A DNA stretch of 64,000 nt from assembly GCF_036324505.1 (NCBI RefSeq), contig NC_086364.1, forward strand, positions 17,548,148 through 17,612,147, in the 5' to 3' direction. The notes beneath the pieces are model-generated. The model saw nothing but the letters and a program-made list of their open reading frames with translations. It made no database searches and was not told where the DNA came from. Both the position numbers and the translations under genes were made by a program. Within the stretch, counting starts at the first letter, position 1. Each line of letters starts with the position of its first letter. Below, in pieces: positions 49,358-64,000 of the stretch. Source of the DNA: Eleginops maclovinus. Lineage: Eukaryota; Chordata; Actinopteri; Perciformes; Eleginopidae.

Positions 49358-50566
49358 ATGGATGACGATGCGCCAGATGAAGTCCTTAAGGAGCTGCAGG
49401 AAAGGGAAATTGGAGCATGGGGTGTTGCTCAGATAGCCGCTGGCACCGGGCTTGCTGTGTATGTTATGTGGGCGGGAATCGTACAGCCAGGCTTCAGGAG
49501 AGTCCCCTTGAAGCTACAGGTATGGTCTACTCCTTAAATAACTTAAAATGTGAATCCCTAATTTTAAAAACTTTTTATTTATTTATCAGAAGTTCTTTAT
49601 AATGTGTTCCAGGTCCCGTACATTCCTGCCAGCAGAGCTCAAGTGGATCATGTAATGACTTTACTAAGAGGCCGAAAGGGAGGGCTTGTGGATCTGGGAT
49701 CAGGTGATGGCCGTATTGTGAGTATAAGCAGGAGATTTCAGCACATTTTTCTTGCACTGCAATGGGTGTTAATTGTGTTCATTTTTTCTCTCTTTAGGTC
49801 TTGGAAGCCCATCAGCAGGGTTTCACTCCCGCGGTTGGTTATGAGCTGAATCCGTGGCTAGTTCGCCTGGCCCGTTACCATGCGTGGAGAGCAGGCCATC
49901 AGGAAAAAGTTTCGTACAGACGGGAAGATCTCTGGAAGGTATGACATTTATCACCTGTATCATATCATTAGTTATCATTCTGTTGTCAAGTTATATTAGC
50001 CACAATTAATCGACAACATTTCATTATTGTAATTTGACTTTCAGCAGTGTGTGTTTTAGCAACAACATTATAGTGTAAATGGAAGTGTCCCCGCTCCTAG
50101 AAAAAAAGATAGCAACAAAAACCCTGTATCTCTCTACAGGTCGACTTGACAGAATGCAAGAATATCACAGTGTTTTTGGCTCCTAGCGTGGTGAGTAGTA
50201 TAATGTCAGATGCCTATAAACTGTAAAATACCATCTCAACCATCAGCACAAGCTTTAGGTGCTGTTGCATTCATCACAAATGTATTATCATGGGTAATTT
50301 CAGTAAATGTCTGTTAAAAGTGTTTCTATTGTGTCATTATTTGTTCCTAGCTTTCAATATTACAGAAGAAGTTGGAGGCTGAGCTTTCTGATGATGCTTT
50401 AGTGGTAGCAGGTCGTTTTCCCTTCCCTAACTGGACACCCTGCAGGGTTGAGGGACATGGTGTGGACAGAGCCTGGGCATATAACGTTCAAGCACAAAGA
50501 CAGAACTCCTTAAAGAAAATGACAGCTACGAAAAACAACCTCAACAATGAACTGACCAAGGACTAA
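49358..50566 (+). CDS. antkmt: Adenine nucleotide translocase lysine methyltransferase
   Basis: Five exons: 49358-49519, 49613-49717, 49798-49938, 50140-50190, 50351-50566; 224 residues; all introns are phase 0. This is a seven-beta-strand SAM methyltransferase (FAM173A) that trimethylates a lysine of the mitochondrial ADP/ATP carriers. An N-terminal hydrophobic segment (about 19-44, [14 protein letters not shown]) acts as membrane or targeting region. It is followed by the pre-motif [17 protein letters not shown] motif [10 protein letters not shown] (80-88), GYELNPWLV, the YRREDLWKV block and the family motif GRFPFPNW. The LQPGFRR-type N-terminus ([13 protein letters not shown]) and the FLAPSVL segment fit ANTKMT better than its paralogue ATPSCKMT (FAM173B). 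Confidence 0.92.
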
Positions 50567-50651
50567 AGCTCCACTTGAACGATTGTTCCTACTCTTTTGG
50601 ACTCTAGAATGGGAACATTAATTTATACTCTATATCATTGAGTTACTGCTT

Positions 50652-50657
50652 ATTAAA
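50652..50657 (+). terminator. Polyadenylation signal of antkmt
   Basis: ATTAAA 85 bp after the stop. A more distal AATAAA is at 51338-51343. Confidence 0.4.
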
Positions 50658-51370
50658 AATACCTTCCATGGAATATTATGGATATTTAACCTAGCTTAAC
50701 TGTCTGAACACTTTTTGCCTACTACACTACATCTTAAACCAGATCTGGATACTAATTGAATGTGTTCTCTTCTACAGTCTGGGTCGGGGATTCTTTCTTT
50801 TGGTAAGGTTTGTTGATATTAAAGGAATACAACAACTTTGCCCCAAGAACAGTGTAGAATTGTTCAAATTACAACCTTGAGGGGGGACAATCTCACAAAT
50901 GTTGTACGATCTGCTTTGTTTTCTTGCTTTGTTCATTGTGATACACAACTGACGATTTTTTCAATTAATTAGACAATTTTGGATTCATGGTGCGGCCATA
51001 TTTCCACAGCTAGGATAAACACTAAAGGTAAATTATTTGCGGATGATGGTCAGACACAGTGATGTGGAAATATCTGTGTTGGAATGCATGGAATGTGGTT
51101 TTTCATGCTCTGGCAAAAAAACAAACCCTTGTGTAAGTGCTTAAAACTTATGTATGGAATATGTATACAATACAAATTGACCTTTCTTAAGCACCTTGCT
51201 GGACATTGAATGTATCACCTAATATCAGGTAATGTGTGTGGAGCTTTTAGTTGAAATCCCACTTAGGCTGATACTAAATGTTGGTTTACAGTGACTAAAA
51301 CCTGTCATTGTTGTAAAAATAAAAATATATTGTCCGTAATAAAACTCTTTAAACTTTGTCTTTAACATTT

Positions 51371-51550
51371 GCAGTGGTGGAAAGTAACTAAGTACATTTA
51401 CTCATGTACCTTAAGTACAATTTTGAGGTACTTGTACTTTACTTGAGTATTTCAATTGTTTTCTACTTTGTACTTCTACCCCACTACAATTCAGAGGTAA
51501 ATGGTTTACTTTTACTCCACTACATTTACTTTGTACCTTGGGAACAATGA
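51371..51550 (+). mobile_element. Fragment of a teleost hAT-type MITE
   Basis: CAGTGGTGGAAAGTAACTAA followed by GTACTTGTACTTTACTTGAG and TTTTACTCCACTACATTTAC is a very common non-autonomous element in fish, with a hAT-like CAGTGGTGG end. Only one end is recognised here. Confidence 0.6.
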
Positions 51551-52553
51551 TGTTAGACTTGGAATCAATATATAAAAGGGACAATTATTAGGTTAGCAGA
51601 TTTTCTTTCATTCGGAAAATGTTGCAATCTTACTTTATAAATGTATGTAGGCTATACGGATACAATTACACTCTTTTTTTTCATTTAATAAAACTCTTTA
51701 AACGTTGTCTTTAGTATTTGTCAAAGTGTTTTTAAAGGAGCGGAATTCGAGCTTTTATTATTGTGACTGGCTTCACACAAGCTGATTGGTTTGGGGTTTG
51801 GTTGATTTTTTGCAGCAAAAGAGGAAGTTACGAAGCGAGCCCTGTAACCAGCAGCAAGCTAGCTATATATTTGAGCCGCCCTAAGCACTGAGAAGAAGGA
51901 ATAACAGGGACAAGAGCGCAGAGTATTATATATTTAGTGTTGTAACACATGTGGCCGATGTATAGTGTGCATATGCACCCGTTGTGAAACTACTAAAGGG
52001 AAAGGCAAGTTACCAACAGCCAAAGAGAGGCATGTCTATGTTTGACAGCTAGCAAACGATGCCTTCATCCTTCTAGAAGAGCTAGCGAGTTAGCCATCCG
52101 CTGCAACGCTAGCAGCTAGCTTCGAGCTATAGGAAGCTAATTAACGTTGCACATTTCTCCGGTGCTTGAGGTAGATGTTTCACAGAAACAGCGGTTTGAT
52201 ATCTTACTAAACGGTTAATGCAGTTAAACGACAATGCCGCTAACTGACCAATTCGACATAGTCGTTTCAACCTGAAGCCTATATGTTTGGTAGGCGTTTT
52301 ATTCTGATTTCTAGTGAAATTTATTCAGTGTTGTTATTGTAACTGAAGTCAACGACGGCAACGATTTCTAGCTTGTCGTGTGTGGACCTAAGGGCTAGCA
52401 GACCATAATGAGCCCCCTCTGCGGTCACGTTAGCCAGCAACACCTTAGCTAACGTTAGCTACACACTTGGCTAGCTTAAGGGGTAATGTTGTCTTTTAAC
52501 TGTAATTAACCCGAGAAAGAGTAAACTGAAGTAAGCATCTGAGCCAGCTAAAC
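51551..52553 (+). promoter_or_regulatory. xpo6 promoter region and 5' UTR
   Basis: A TATA-less region of moderate CpG content upstream of the xpo6 start codon. 51855-52480 is dense in GCTAGC, GTTAGC and AACGTTAGC words. The transcription start cannot be placed, but the long leader runs to the ATG at 52554. Confidence 0.45.

Positions 52554-64000
<11,447 letters not shown>

Overview
The window is vertebrate nuclear DNA from a ray-finned fish, probably a percomorph teleost. Supporting this are compact multi-exon genes with GT/AG introns, teleost-type immunoglobulin heavy-chain V segments, a Tc1 transposon, a tRNA-derived SINE and several familiar teleost interspersed repeats, and very long (TG)n microsatellites. 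The species cannot be fixed from the sequence alone.

Layout. (1) 1-6.5 kb: five IGHV segments, all on the minus strand. Four have good 23-bp-spacer recombination signals and the outermost has a weak one. The D-J-C part is presumably to the left, so this looks like the 5' edge of an IGHV cluster. (2) 6.7-8.7 kb: a dead Tc1 element inserted inside an older interspersed repeat; a small MITE follows at 9.25-9.47 kb. (3) 10.0-12.9 kb: a complete calcium-binding protein gene of the CaBP family (cabp5-like), plus strand. (4) 15.5-18.1 kb: asphd1, minus strand. It is head to head with (5) sez6l2, 20.6-34.3 kb, plus strand, a type I membrane protein with CUB and sushi modules. (6) 38.3-41.3 kb: kctd13, a BTB adaptor for CUL3. 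(7) 43.75-47.46 kb: hirip3, a CHZ-type H2A-H2B chaperone. (8) 49.36-50.57 kb: antkmt, a mitochondrial lysine methyltransferase. (9) 52.55 kb to the right edge: xpo6 (exportin-6), of which 20 coding exons (955 residues) are present and the 3' end is cut off. All exon joins given were checked by hand for GT/AG borders and reading-frame continuity.

The asphd1-sez6l2-kctd13-hirip3 set corresponds to genes of human 16p11.2, and the asphd1-sez6l2 pair parallels ASPHD2-SEZ6L on human 22q. The genes do not form one pathway. What joins them is conserved linkage, here placed directly beside an antigen-receptor V cluster. The points most worth a second look are an intronless but recombination-competent IGHV; an outer IGHV with a shortened FR3; a mosaic breakpoint in the V flanks; an ASPHD1 lacking the first iron-ligand histidine position; CTCF-like motifs beside V segments and between sez6l2 and kctd13; and three long TG tracts around the asphd1/sez6l2 promoter region. 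I found no evidence of a wholly new molecular system.
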